Shown one piece after another: positions 1 to 10,070 of a stretch of DNA of 64,000 bases; within the stretch, counting starts at the first letter, position 1; each line of letters starts with the position of its first letter. Below the pieces are notes generated by a model. The model searched no databases and was not told where the DNA came from. It saw only the letters and a list, made by a program, of their open reading frames with translations. The translations under genes and the position numbers were made by a program. Origin of the DNA: Blastocystis sp. Blastoise (Eukaryota > Sar > Bigyra > Opalinata > Blastocystidae); the NCBI GenBank assembly GCA_039096225.1, contig JBBPEB010000003.1:676001-740000 (forward strand), in the 5' to 3' direction.

Positions 1-6
1 TTTAAG

Positions 7-77
7 TGAAGATCCACAATGAGTTACCTATTCTTGGAAATTATTGGCATATTTTTGTAGATCATATTGAGTATTAA
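7..77 (+). CDS. Last exon of an unidentified upstream gene (partial)
   Basis: The window opens with a possible splice acceptor (tttaag, AG at 5-6). It is followed by 23 open codons reading KIHNELPILGNYWHIFVDHIEY and a TAA at 75-77. The residues look like a natural protein end, with mixed hydrophobic and polar content and a Trp, and not like translated A/T repeat. The gene body lies left of the window, so no function can be given. The acceptor lacks the usual atatag form of this region, so the call is tentative. Confidence 0.27.
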
Positions 78-203
78 TTATTTTATATACTATTAATAAT
101 TCTATATGAATAAGAATAGAGTAACGAAGAAAAAAAAAATTAATTGAAAACAAAAATAAACAGGGGAAAGATTTATTTTTCTTTAATTAGCATTATTTCA
201 TTA

Positions 204-1778
204 ATGGTGAAAGAAAAGGTGTTATTTGATATTGATAAATTCAATAGATTGAAGGAGGATATCAGTGTATATGAAGAATTGATGAAAGATGTAGTTAATG
301 TATTTGGATCAGTGATGAATCTTGGTATACATTCTGGAATGTCAATTAGCAGGCTTATTAAGCATATTGGAGATGATTGTATTGAAAAGGAAGGCGAAAG
401 TAATGAATTTGAAAAGAAATGTGTTTATGAAAGTAAGAATAATGAGAATATGAAGATGGATATGGATAATAATAATGATAATGATATGGATTTAATACGA
501 TTTACCAATAATGGTCCTGTATTTCAAATGTCGAAATCTGTTTTAGATACCTTAAAAGGTTCTTTTATTGAAGAACAACGTGATGAAGAATTCAGAGCAA
601 ATGATGGATCTATATATCTTGATTATCCTGGAAATGATGCCGCTGTTTATATTTTATTAGATTATTTGAATGGAAAGAAAGTCTATTTTGATTCTTTTTG
701 TTATGAAGAACAATTAGAAATATTAGATTTATTTGAATTTTGTGGATTAGTGATTCCTTTAGAATTAATAGATTGTAGAGAAAGAAGAGATCGAAAGAAG
801 AAGAAATATGAAGAAGGGGATGAAGTTTCTTTGATTATAAATGGCAATAAGAATGATACTATTAAAGAATATTTGATAAAGAATGACTTATGGAATAATT
901 ATGTTAAGAATTATAATAATGGATTTGTAGATTATAATCATAAAGATGAAAGTTTATATATGAATAAGAAATATGAATATATTGAGTTTATTACTCAATA
1001 TATGAATAATGGATATATGGATATGAAAGAAGATAAGATAAGTGATATTAATAAAGAAATATTAGAGAACGAAATGGTTGAATTATTTGGTAATAAAGGA
1101 AGAGAAGAAGCAAAAAAGCAATGATGGGAAAACCAACTGTATTTATTGATTCAAATATTATTGAAAAGAAACGTTATGAAACTCCCTTAGTAAACTGGCT
1201 TGGTAAAGAAAAGAAATGGAAATTATTATTTAGGTACATATAAATCTTATAATTAATATTAATATATTATATATAGAGCAAGTGAGCATAATTATTTAAG
1301 TGACGAATTCCATAAATATTGTGAAAATAAAGGAGAAACAGTAACTATAATCAAACATATAGGTCACGATGATTGTATTAATATATTTGGAGGATATACA
1401 AATCAAAGTTGGAATAGTTCAAATAGTATATATATATTTTATATAATCATTATCATTTATATAGGTTGGAAACCTTATTCTAAAGAATTCCTCTTTACAT
1501 TAAGTAATGAACATAATATTCCTCCTACTAAATATGATTATATAAATAGTGATAGAAGTTGTGGTATATGTTGTCATTCTTCTAATGGTCCTTATTTCAT
1601 TGGTGGTGATATACATATTTATGATCAATGTCATAGTAATACTTATTCTTATTGTCAAGGAGTTTATTCTAGTGTATGTAATACTCCTCAAAAGTATTCA
1701 TTATTTGTGAATACGAATAACTCTAATTCTAATAATCACTTTTATGTAGAAGATTATGAAGTCTGGGGAAGAGCTTAA
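204..1778 (+). CDS. BTB-TLDc protein 1, split by a -1 frameshift
   Basis: The start at 204 (MVKEKV...) is chosen because paralogue 2 at 23.6 kb begins with the same MVKE context; an upstream ATG at 144 is in frame. An alpha-helical N-terminus is followed by an acidic Asn/Asp linker and a KCTD/T1-type BTB domain at about residues 98-190 (IRFTNNGPVFQMS ... GSIYLDYPG ... LLDYLNGK). A TLDc domain follows (VNWLGKEKKWKLLFRASEH, TVTIIKHIGHD, INIFGGYT, FLFTLSNEHNIPP, ending YEVWGRA). Two introns (1234-1276 and 1426-1464) interrupt the TLDc part. The BTB frame ends at TGA 1122-1124, while the TLDc frame is -1 relative to it and open through the overlap; the A AAA AAG run at 1112-1118 is in the right phase to join them. 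BTB-TLDc proteins are usually Cullin-3 adaptors or oxidative-stress proteins; the role here is unknown. A homopolymer sequencing error or recent mutation would look the same. Confidence 0.78.
1112..1118 (+). promoter_or_regulatory. Candidate -1 ribosomal frameshift site (A AAA AAG)
   Basis: The heptamer aaaaaag is phased X XXY YYZ relative to the upstream BTB frame (gcA AAA AAG caa tga), with the zero-frame stop two codons downstream. Slipping back one base gives the frame that encodes the TLDc domain. This is a classic slippery sequence. I see no strong GC-rich stem downstream. A missing A in the assembly would explain the same pattern. Confidence 0.35.
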
Positions 1779-2435
1779 TATATATATATTATATATTTTT
1801 TTAATCTATTGTGTATTATTTTTTTATTAATGTTTTTATTTATATTCTTTTATTTTTTTTATCTCTTTATTTATGTTTTTTTATATTTTTTTTAAATGTC
1901 AAAACTTATCAGTTATTTTAGTTTTTTTCTATTATAAGCAATGAAACATAAAAAAAATATAATATATAATTATAATAAGAATTGGTAACTTTTTTTATAT
2001 ATTGCAATTTCATGTATAATACATATATTTTTTAATAAATATAAACAAAAAAAAATTATTCAATGAATTATTCTTTTAAATAAACTAAACAATTATATAA
2101 ACAACAATAAATATTCAATAACAAAAGCAATATATAAACAAAACTAATAGAATTTCTTTATAGTTCTTAAGTTTCTGTTTATTCACTGATAGAATTATTT
2201 GAAGACAGAGAGGTGGTGGCAGACTGAGATCAAATAATAGAATCAGGAATAAAGTTCTATCTAGAAGTAATAGTGGTGATATACAACTAGATATAGAAAA
2301 ATAAGAAACATAAAGAATTTAATTATATTTTGAATATAAGAAGAAGTTATTGAATGAATAAAGTTGAATTTTTTTGAGTTTTAGATAATATTTTTTTTAT
2401 TTATTTTTTATTATATAATGGAGAATTGAATACAT
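1779..2435. other. Intergenic spacer with a G-rich patch
   Basis: This lies between the convergent ends of BTB-TLDc gene 1 and the Ser/Thr-rich gene. Most of it is A/T homopolymer-rich. A less A/T-rich patch at about 2195-2330 (gacagagaggtggtggcaga) has short open stretches on both strands, such as plus-strand RQRGGGRLRSNNRIRNK followed by a stop. None has a start or splice context I can defend. It may be a decayed exon or untranslated sequence. No RNA gene recognised. Confidence 0.4.
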
Positions 2436-3233
2436 TTAATTTAATTCATCTTCTTCTGAAAAAGAAGGAGAAGAAGGACGAGAAGAAAAAGATGAAAAAG
2501 AAAGATGAGAAGAAGGAGAAGGAGAAGGAGAAGGAGAAGGAGAAGGAGAAGGAGAACGAGAACGAGAAGGAGAACGAGAAGGAGAAGGAGATATATTCGT
2601 TGAAGAAATAGAAGGAAGATGATAAAAAGTTGGATAAGAAGGAGGAGAAGGAGGAGAAGGTAAAAAATTATTCATATAAGAATGATAATTAAAAGAAGAA
2701 TTAGAAGAATTATTTGAAGTAGAAATAGTGTTATTATTATTATAATAAGAACCTGATATAGAAGGATATGGTGATATAGAATCATTAGGTAGTGAGAAAG
2801 GAACATGAAAAGAATCATCATCTCTATCTATCATATTAGGAGAGAAGAAATTATTATTTGTTTCATGTTTATAATTATCTATAGAATATTTATCATTCAT
2901 TTTCATAGAGGAACCCTTATTACTGTTAGAATTCTTCACATCCTTATCTATATAAATATATTCATCATCATCATAATTTTTATCTATATGTATATTTATA
3001 TTCTTACTTTTATGAGCATCTATATCAATATCAATATCAATATCTTTATCTATGTCAATATCTTTATCAATATCTATATCTATATCTTTATCTATATCTA
3101 TATCTTTATCTATGTCATCTTTATCTTTATCTATATAATTATCTTTATATGTATCTAAATATTTATCAATATCAATATCTATATCTACATTCTTACCTCT
3201 ATACTTACCTTTATACTTACCTATATCAAGATT
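2436..3233 (-). other. In-frame open extension beyond the TGA of the Ser/Thr-rich gene
   Basis: The frame after the TGA at 3234-3236 is open down to TAA at 2436. First comes a run of Asp-Ile-Asp-Lys repeats (gatatagataaa-type DNA, about 2945-3225). Then comes a protein-like segment with MKNSNSNKGSS, polyAsn, PSPPSPPSYPTF and a long SPSPSP/SRS tail ending SFSEEDELN. The frame is the same as the upstream gene, with only one stop between them. It could be the C-terminal half of one gene reached by readthrough or broken by a recent nonsense mutation, or a separate short gene starting at 2939. No intron of the local type removes the stop. Confidence 0.42.
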
Positions 3234-4295
3234 TCATTCATTTTGAACATCATTATTATTTCTATTAGACTTATATGTATTCATATTCAATTTATCTTCA
3301 CAATTTCTCTTATAAGAAGATAAACAATTTTTAAAGTATAAACTACTTTTAAAAATATTATTTTCATCATAAAACCCATCAAATTTACTTTCAGGGTATT
3401 TATTTTTGCTTTGATTGGTACATTCTGATTCCATAGATCTTTTGATAGGAAGAAATTCTTGAGGACCAACTGAATTAACAATTCCAGTCTTTCGCGAATA
3501 TTTGGTTCTACTCAGGATACCCTCTTTTTGCTTACCTGGATTTGTACAACCATTTGGAAATGTGATTCCTTTTCCAAATATATTTGAAGGAATCACATTA
3601 TGCGGATTTACTGGTCTGAGAAGAATTCTATTCTTCTGAGATTGATCACATGAAGCAGCAGACTTATCTAAAAAAGAATCAGGAGTGAATCCAGAGAAGG
3701 AATGGTGAATTCCTTCTCCATCATCAACTCGAGATTCTTTCTCAGGAAGACTATCACGATTAGAAAAATTGCCAAGATTTCCATCACCATTCTTATAGCT
3801 TTTAATTTTGAGTAACCCATCATTAGAAGCAGAAAAAGGATCCTTTTTACCAAAAGTTCTTTCTCTTTTTTGTAAAGGAACAATCACTTTTTTTGTAACC
3901 GAAGATTTGATTCTAAAAGGAGAGATGAATTTCTTTACGTATTTGGCAACTGAAGGAAGTCTAAAGAATGAAGAAGACGAAGAAGCAGGAGGTTCAGAAG
4001 TAGAAATTGAAACAGAATTGGAAATTGAGTTAGTAGCCGGGTCAATTATAGAAGTGGAAGAAGGAATAGCAGGTTCAGTAGTAGTAGAAGAAGAAGGAAG
4101 AATAGTAGGTTCAATAGTAGAGGAAAAAGAAAAAGGAAGAGTCGTATCAGTAACATCATGAATAGGAGAAGGAATAGTAGAGGCAGAAGAAGAAGGAATA
4201 GTAGTATCAGTAGTAGGAATAGAAGAAGGAATAGTAGGTTCTGTAGTAGTAGAAGTGGTATTGACAACAGTAGAAGACAAATCACTGTCAGGCAT
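3234..4295 (-). CDS. Ser/Thr/Pro-rich protein of unknown function
   Basis: This is an intronless 353-codon frame starting MPDSDLSSTVV. Residues about 1-115 are low-complexity Ser/Thr/Pro/Ile repeats (TTTEPTIPSS type). They are followed by a basic, non-repetitive block from about 115 to 353 (FFRLPSVAKYVKKFISPF, KKVIVPLQKRERTFGKKDPF, KYSRKTGIVNSVGPQEFLP). No known domain is recognised and there is no signal peptide or membrane segment. It ends at TGA 3234-3236, but the same frame then stays open for about 265 more codons (see the next entry). Codon use in the basic block is less A-ending than the surroundings, which supports real coding. A palindrome at 4415-4438 lies about 120 bases upstream of the ATG. 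Confidence 0.62.
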   Translation of the reverse strand: MPDSDLSSTVVNTTSTTTEPTIPSSIPTTDTTIPSSSASTIPSPIHDVTDTTLPFSFSSTIEPTILPSSSTTTEPAIPSSTSIIDPATNSISNSVSISTSEPPASSSSSFFRLPSVAKYVKKFISPFRIKSSVTKKVIVPLQKRERTFGKKDPFSASNDGLLKIKSYKNGDGNLGNFSNRDSLPEKESRVDDGEGIHHSFSGFTPDSFLDKSAASCDQSQKNRILLRPVNPHNVIPSNIFGKGITFPNGCTNPGKQKEGILSRTKYSRKTGIVNSVGPQEFLPIKRSMESECTNQSKNKYPESKFDGFYDENNIFKSSLYFKNCLSSYKRNCEDKLNMNTYKSNRNNNDVQNE

Positions 4296-4414
4296 TCCCG
4301 TGAATCAAAAAGTTTGATCCATAAGCTTTGAACGGATCAGACTGATTCAGATTTTTTCAGCTCGTTTTTTACAACAATGTTAATGGATATTAAAATATAT
4401 ATATACAATTTGAG

Positions 4415-4438
4415 TGGATATAATAGCGCTTATATCCA
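4415..4438. promoter_or_regulatory. Palindrome upstream of the Ser/Thr-rich gene
   Basis: TGGATATA and TATATCCA form 8-base arms around a centre containing AGCGCT, itself palindromic and rare in this A+T-rich DNA. It sits about 120 bases 5' of the minus-strand ATG at 4295. A protein-binding promoter element is an inference from position only. Confidence 0.25.
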
Positions 4439-4794
4439 ATTATTTTGTCGATGTGGTTTCATATAAGTTATATGATTGGATTATTATTTTTGTTTATTCA
4501 AGAATATAAAAACAAATTTTATTTTTCATTTCTTTTGATTAGTAGTTTCATCAGTTATTAATTTATAAACATAACAAAAATAATATAAAATCGACTATTT
4601 ATGACTATATTAAGTAAAAATTTAAAAAATATGCACTTTTAAAATAAAATATAAGCTAATTAATTATAATTTAATAAAAGGCTATAAATAAAAGCCCAAG
4701 ATATGTGTCTATAAAAAATATGTAAATAATAATTATAATAGCAAGAAATATTATATTTAAAGTATTTCTTTTTTGAAATCACAAATTTTTAATG

Positions 4795-5144
4795 AAGAAT
4801 TACAATTCAGAATACTAGTCTCCACAATAACCACTTTATACACAAACTAATAACCTAAAAACCTTATAAATAAAATAATAATAAATTTTATATATACAAG
4901 AATTACAATTCAGAATACTAGTCTCCACAATAACCACTTTATACACAAACTAATAACAAGAATTACAATTCAGAATACTAGTCTCAACAACAACCACTTT
5001 ATACACAAACTAATAACCTAAAAATCTTATAAATAAAATAATAATAAATTTTATATATACAAGAATTACAATTCAGAATACTAGTCTCAACAACAACCAC
5101 TTTATACAAAAACTAATAACCTAAAAATCTTATAAATATTTTTC
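4795..5144. repeat. Tandem repeats, four copies of a ~58-base core
   Basis: The core begins aagaattacaattcagaata, continues through ctagtctc and ends cacaaactaataac. Copies begin at about 4795, 4898, 4958 and 5061. The spacing is 103, 60 and 103 bases, because copy 2 lacks the A/T-rich spacer (ctaaaaaccttataaataaa) that follows copies 1 and 3; copy 4 is followed by its start. Copies differ by single bases (ccacaataacc versus caacaacaacc). They lie outside any gene, left of the transposon genes. They may be the subterminal repeat array typical of CACTA/EnSpm elements, or an unrelated satellite. Confidence 0.8.
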
Positions 5145-5559
5145 AAATAAACATACAATACACAATAATATTGTTGATTATCTAAAGTATCAACTCCTAT
5201 AAACAATATACATATATATAAATTGTACACAAACAAGTATATATATAAATAAATACATTATTGCCTTGAAAATAAAAAAAATATGTAAATATTCTAAAAT
5301 AAAATATCCCAAAATAATAAAGATGAAGAATGAATGGCTATAAAAGATTATGTTTAGTGATAATATATTTAATAATAATTATATACTAATTATAAGAAAT
5401 CTCAATTCGAGAACCACTAAAATTCTTCATTTATAATCTTTAAATCTTCTAGAATATTCCTGTGTTTATTATATCTTGTTTGTCTCATATGATGAAAATC
5501 TTTTATTAATATCCACTTAGTTTTCTAAATAAATATATAAATATAAAAGAATATATAGA

Positions 5560-6178
5560 TTATAATTTACATACAAATAGATATTTTTTATCAGCTTTGA
5601 ATTGTTTTCTGAACTCTTCAATAGAAATATCTTTTAATTTGAATCCAAAATAAGTAAATAGTGTTCCATTTAACTTTTTATTAACAAGTATTGATCTAAC
5701 TATCGTTTTGATATTATCCAATGTTAAATCCATGACCTGCCCAACTTTATTTGAATATTTAAGACATAATTCACACATTCTTTTAAACAAATTACAGTCA
5801 TACCTAAAATTTACAGACCCTTCTTCAATTCTAAATAAATTAAAAACATCCATTCTATCATCTACAGATAATACAAACGGGATATAACGAAGAACATTCT
5901 ATATTAAAATATTATATTAAGTATATATACATACACTAATAGTTATAGTAGCAGATCTTGTATAGTTTACTGGTATTCCACATTCTAAAGCTCTATGTCT
6001 CAAAAAAGATTCCATATTAGAATCTAGATAGTTTAATTTTTCGTCTATAAATAATATAGTAAAGTATAACGAAGAAAATACCAATTTTTTTTGTACCAAT
6101 CTGTAAATCTGTAAATTCATTAATACAGCCTATCATTCGTTTTCTAAAATCGTTCCATTTATCATTATCATTACTCAT
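5560..6178 (-). CDS. Small protein divergent from the transposase
   Basis: Three exons read by eye start MSNDNDKWNDFRKRMIG at 6178 and join through two introns (donors gtacaaaa and gtgtatgt, acceptors atttatag and atatag). The product is about 175 residues: NYLDSNMESFLRHRALECGI, a likely NVLRYIPFVLSVDDRMDVFN, and a C-terminal region GTLFTYFGFKLKDISIEEFR ending KYLFVCKL. No family is recognised and no membrane segment is seen. It shares a 130-base divergent promoter region with the Tnp2-like transposase gene, and CACTA elements often carry a second, accessory protein gene. An accessory transposition protein is therefore a reasonable inference, but it could be a host gene. Confidence 0.6.
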
Positions 6179-6311
6179 TTTTCAGTAAAAATAGTAATAT
6201 GAAATTATTCTGAAATTATTATAAAGAGATATAATTATATATAAATAGAAAAAATATTTAAAAAATGGAAATAATTCAAGAAAAAGCATAAAATAATATC
6301 ACTATTTCCAA
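6179..6311. promoter_or_regulatory. Divergent promoter region of the transposon genes
   Basis: These 133 bases lie between the starts of the small gene (minus) and the transposase gene (plus). They contain repeated attctgaaattatt-type words and an aaaaagcataaa string near the plus-strand start that recurs at about 9945. No core promoter motif can be assigned with confidence. Confidence 0.3.
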
Positions 6312-9300
6312 ATGGTTGGAAAAAGATTATTCCCATCCAACTGGTATAAAAAGCCTAAGGGTAAACATTCAATTCAAATATACTCTTTAATTCAAGAAGC
6401 TATAGGTGCTGATCAGCAGATTTCAAATAACATTCACCAAACAGGTTGCCCCGACAATGAAAATATATCATCAAACATTAATGACATTCTTTTGAATAAT
6501 GATGAACAAATCCTAAACAATATTATGAAGGAAATTTTAAACCATGAAGTATATTATTTATATCTATTACAATATTAATACCATATAATGAATTATAATA
6601 AAAATTAATATCTTTAGTTTAAAAGAAACAACATAAATACATCGATAGAAGATTCATTACATCAACAGATTTTCACCACTTGGAAAAGACTGAATATAAG
6701 CCAAGAATCCGTAATTGAACTAATAAAGCTTGTAAATAATGTTATAATAACAGTATCAAATCAGCCTGAGTTAGAAATACCAAAAAGAGGACAAGATTTT
6801 ATTCGTAGATTATCCACAAGAAATGAATATATGCCATTTAGTATAAATATATTTTGGTGTGAAGATTGTAAAAAATTAGTAGACTTTAATACAGGCAGAA
6901 ATATTTCTATAAATTCTAGAAATAATTGCAACTCTCTAAATTGTGACGGCTCTCGTATATACCTATATATATGTTATATATAATTATTTAATATATATTA
7001 TATTATATATAAAATTCAATGATATACATTAATATATATATATACATATTTAATAGAACATAGTTATAAATATATATAAATATCGTTATATATAAAATCT
7101 ATAAATTATATTATATTATATTATATTATATTATATATATATATATATATATACAGCTAGATATACTACAGTTTTACCACTGATATCTCGTATTAAACAA
7201 CTCCTCAAAAGCGAAAAATTAATTCAAGATATCGAATTATATAATAAAGAAGATATAGAACCAGCATTACATGATAATTATGTTTCAAATAAAAATCTTC
7301 CTTTATACATGAATGGAGATAATTTTAAGGAGTACATGAAAACAGTTCATAACAACGGTGATATTTTTTTGTTCTTCACAGTAACTTCAGATGGAATTTC
7401 TGTATCTAATTCTCCATTAATAGAAAAGAATAAAAGTTCCCAACCAGTACTCATCAAACTACTAAATTATAAGCCAATAAGATTATATGATAAAAGGAAG
7501 TTTTGGGTATTTACGGTTTCTTCTACAGACGAACGTAGCATTGCTTTACAGCTATTAGTAAAAGAACTTCTACTTTTGAAAGATGGAATACCAATGCTTG
7601 TTTGTAATAATGGTTTGCTTGAAGAAAAAAGAGTAGTTGGAATTCTCTTAGAAGTGTATGGTGATACTGCTGAAATTCAGAAAATAGGTGAATTCACGGG
7701 ACCAGCTTCAAATTATCCATGCAGATTCTGTAATTTACATATTCAAAAAGATAACGATAACTTCCATAAGGGTATAAAGACTTCATATTCAATTATAAAG
7801 CCATTCATAGATTATTCTCCTTTATCTACAACTACAACCATCTTCTATCCTATTTTTACTAGTCTAGTAACAGTTAAAGAAGATTGTATTATCAACGGTA
7901 TTAAATGCATAAATTATACTAAGTATTTCAAGAGTGAAACCCAATCTGATGCATATTCTACAATAATATGTGAAGATAATACAAAAGAAACTATTGAGAT
8001 AGCAAGAGAAGAAACCTCATCAAGAACTTCTATGAACGGTATTAATTCAAAAATAAGTGTATTCGAAAGACTTCCATATTTTAATGCAGCAACGAGCTAT
8101 AATATTGACCCAATGCACATGTTTAACAACACTACAGTTCTTCTTCTGTCATTATTATTAGGATTTGACACTATGAAATATATAGATATTTTAAATAAAC
8201 ATAAATACAATAAGCCTGATGAAATGCTAAAAAGACTACAATTATCATCAGATAACATTAAAATACTGAAGAGTAGATTAGAATATGTAAATTCTTTTTT
8301 TTATGATAGTGAAAATCAATTTCGCTTCGCTTTGGAAGAAACCAGTTTTTTTAAAATGACATCACACAGTAGAATCTTCTTTGCTTCATATATATTGCCA
8401 CTAATAATGTCAGACTTTAATCAGACAGATTCGTTATTAGTTCCTTTAGTAGAAATTCAAGCTGATATAATTATGTTATGTACTTTAAAGAATCAAATGT
8501 TAACAATAGAAGATTTAAGCATAATAAACTCTAAGTGTTATATATTCCTCTTCTTATGTGATCTAGTTTTGCCAAAAGAATTTATCAATAGTCAGATACA
8601 TTATTTCTCTCATTTAACGAAATCAATTCAAAATGCTGGATCTCTTCAATATACTAGTACCTGGGAATCTGAAAGGTTTTATTCATCAATAAAACGGCTT
8701 ACACATGGAAGATTCTTCTTCAATAAATCTTCAATAATTAGCATGGCTTTAAAAGAAATAATAGATATAGATATAGCATCTTCAATAATTAATAGTTCCT
8801 TAGATATAATTATTCAAAAAAGGAAAATAGATACATATGAAGATGATCATACTAACAATGTTATTACTCAAAACATCGTTGTTCAGTCGGATAGTAGTTC
8901 AATAGCAGCTCATATTGTTACATTTAATGCTTATGAGTGTGTGTACTACGTTACTGACCAAACTCAGAAGATTTATTCAGTAAAGGGCATAAGAGAAAGT
9001 ATTAATAATAATAATACTCAATTATTCACGGAGTCATTCTTGAAGCATATAATAAGAATGAATAGCGTATACATTAATAATAAATTATTTTCAAGTCTAA
9101 ATGTTGGTGATCTAACTACAGAAAGCAGAATAGAATTATTAAGAGATTCAAATAATCTTCATAATGTAATGGAGAACGCCAAGAAATTAAATATCTTTAG
9201 ATATTCGGAGATTTTGATCAATGATTCATTATCTTTTACGTGCACAGACATTGACGAAGGAGTAGAAAAATTAGATAACTCCTATTTGATGTATTATGAT

Positions 9301-9773
9301 TACATAAATGGAGCAAGCCATGTTTGCTTAGTAAAGGCATTAGAATACATTCAAATAGAAGACTTATTTATTGTAAATGCTCATCATTATCCTGATACAA
9401 AATCATCAAAGAGTGGTCTTTTTTTTAAAATATATAATTCAAATAATTTAATATATAAAGATCCATATAATCTAGATGATATATATATTAATATAAAAAA
9501 AATAGTTCCAACAAATGTTATAGTATGTGACATCCATAACTTCAAGGAATCAAATGAAGACAATGACGAAGATTATTGTTGTGTATATAACATATATGAA
9601 TCTATATGTAACTATTATTATATTTTGTATATCATGTTGATATAATTTATATATATATATAGAATGAGGTTCACCAAACTAAAAGAAAACATCAAGATAC
9701 TTTAGCAAGTGCCGACGAAGTTACAACCACAACAGTATTTATTCCACGAACATATACACGTGATATAATATAA
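6312..9773 (+). CDS. Tnp2-like transposase (CACTA superfamily)
   Basis: Four exons: 6312-6548, 6618-6954, 7159-9582 and 9663-9773. The N-terminal part carries a two-Cys-pair zinc knuckle (CEDCKK ... CNSLNCDGS). The large exon then shows the order typical of Tnp2/Transposase_21 proteins: FFTVTSDGISVSNSP (the D-G block), KRKFWVFTV, a conserved LLVKELLLLKDGIP helix, a PCRFCNLH zinc motif after GEFTGPASNYP, and a DPMHMFNNT block matching the D-x-M-H of the family. The C-terminal part (residues about 750 on) contains VCLVKALEYIQIEDLF-like beta strands, resembling the extra C-terminal domain of fungal and protist relatives. It ends RTYTRDII. No stop or frameshift interrupts it. It acts in the nucleus on element ends. 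Introns of the host type suggest it is transcribed as a normal gene. Confidence 0.82.
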
Positions 9774-10070
9774 CTCAAAAGCATATCCATATATTGATTA
9801 TGTATTACATATAAATCCAAATATATATAATAATCTTTTGTTTGGTTTATAAATAAATTTACATGCTTTCATTTAAGTCTTTAATTATCATATTTAATTT
9901 TATTTTTAATTTGCAAATACGGAAATAGTTGGCAACATTAACGGAAAAAGCATAAAGGAGATATTATATATACTAATAAAGAATACGTAGATAATGTATT
10001 CATAATATTAAAAGGAAGTTTTCATATTGTTATATAAAATATACGAAGAATCAGAGTATTATAAATTCAT

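Larger units (their letters stand above)
5560..9773. mobile_element. CACTA-like (Tnp2/EnSpm) DNA transposon, ends not found
   Basis: The span covers the Tnp2-like transposase gene and the small divergent gene. The tandem repeats at 4795-5144 could be its left subterminal repeats. No matching array, clear CACTA terminal inverted repeat or three-base target duplication was found by eye (a cactaaaa string occurs at about 5414 without a partner near 9.8-10.1 kb). The transposase frame is intact over its four exons, so the element may still be active or may be domesticated. Confidence 0.5.

Noticed and set aside
3808-4161. 117-codon plus-strand Glu/Val-rich frame opposite the Ser/Thr-rich gene
   Set aside because: It is the mirror of GAA/TCT-type codon repeats. 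The minus strand has the start and the non-repetitive basic block.
4795-5144. CRISPR array
   Set aside because: Spacers are near identical A/T sequence, spacing is irregular, and the context is eukaryotic.
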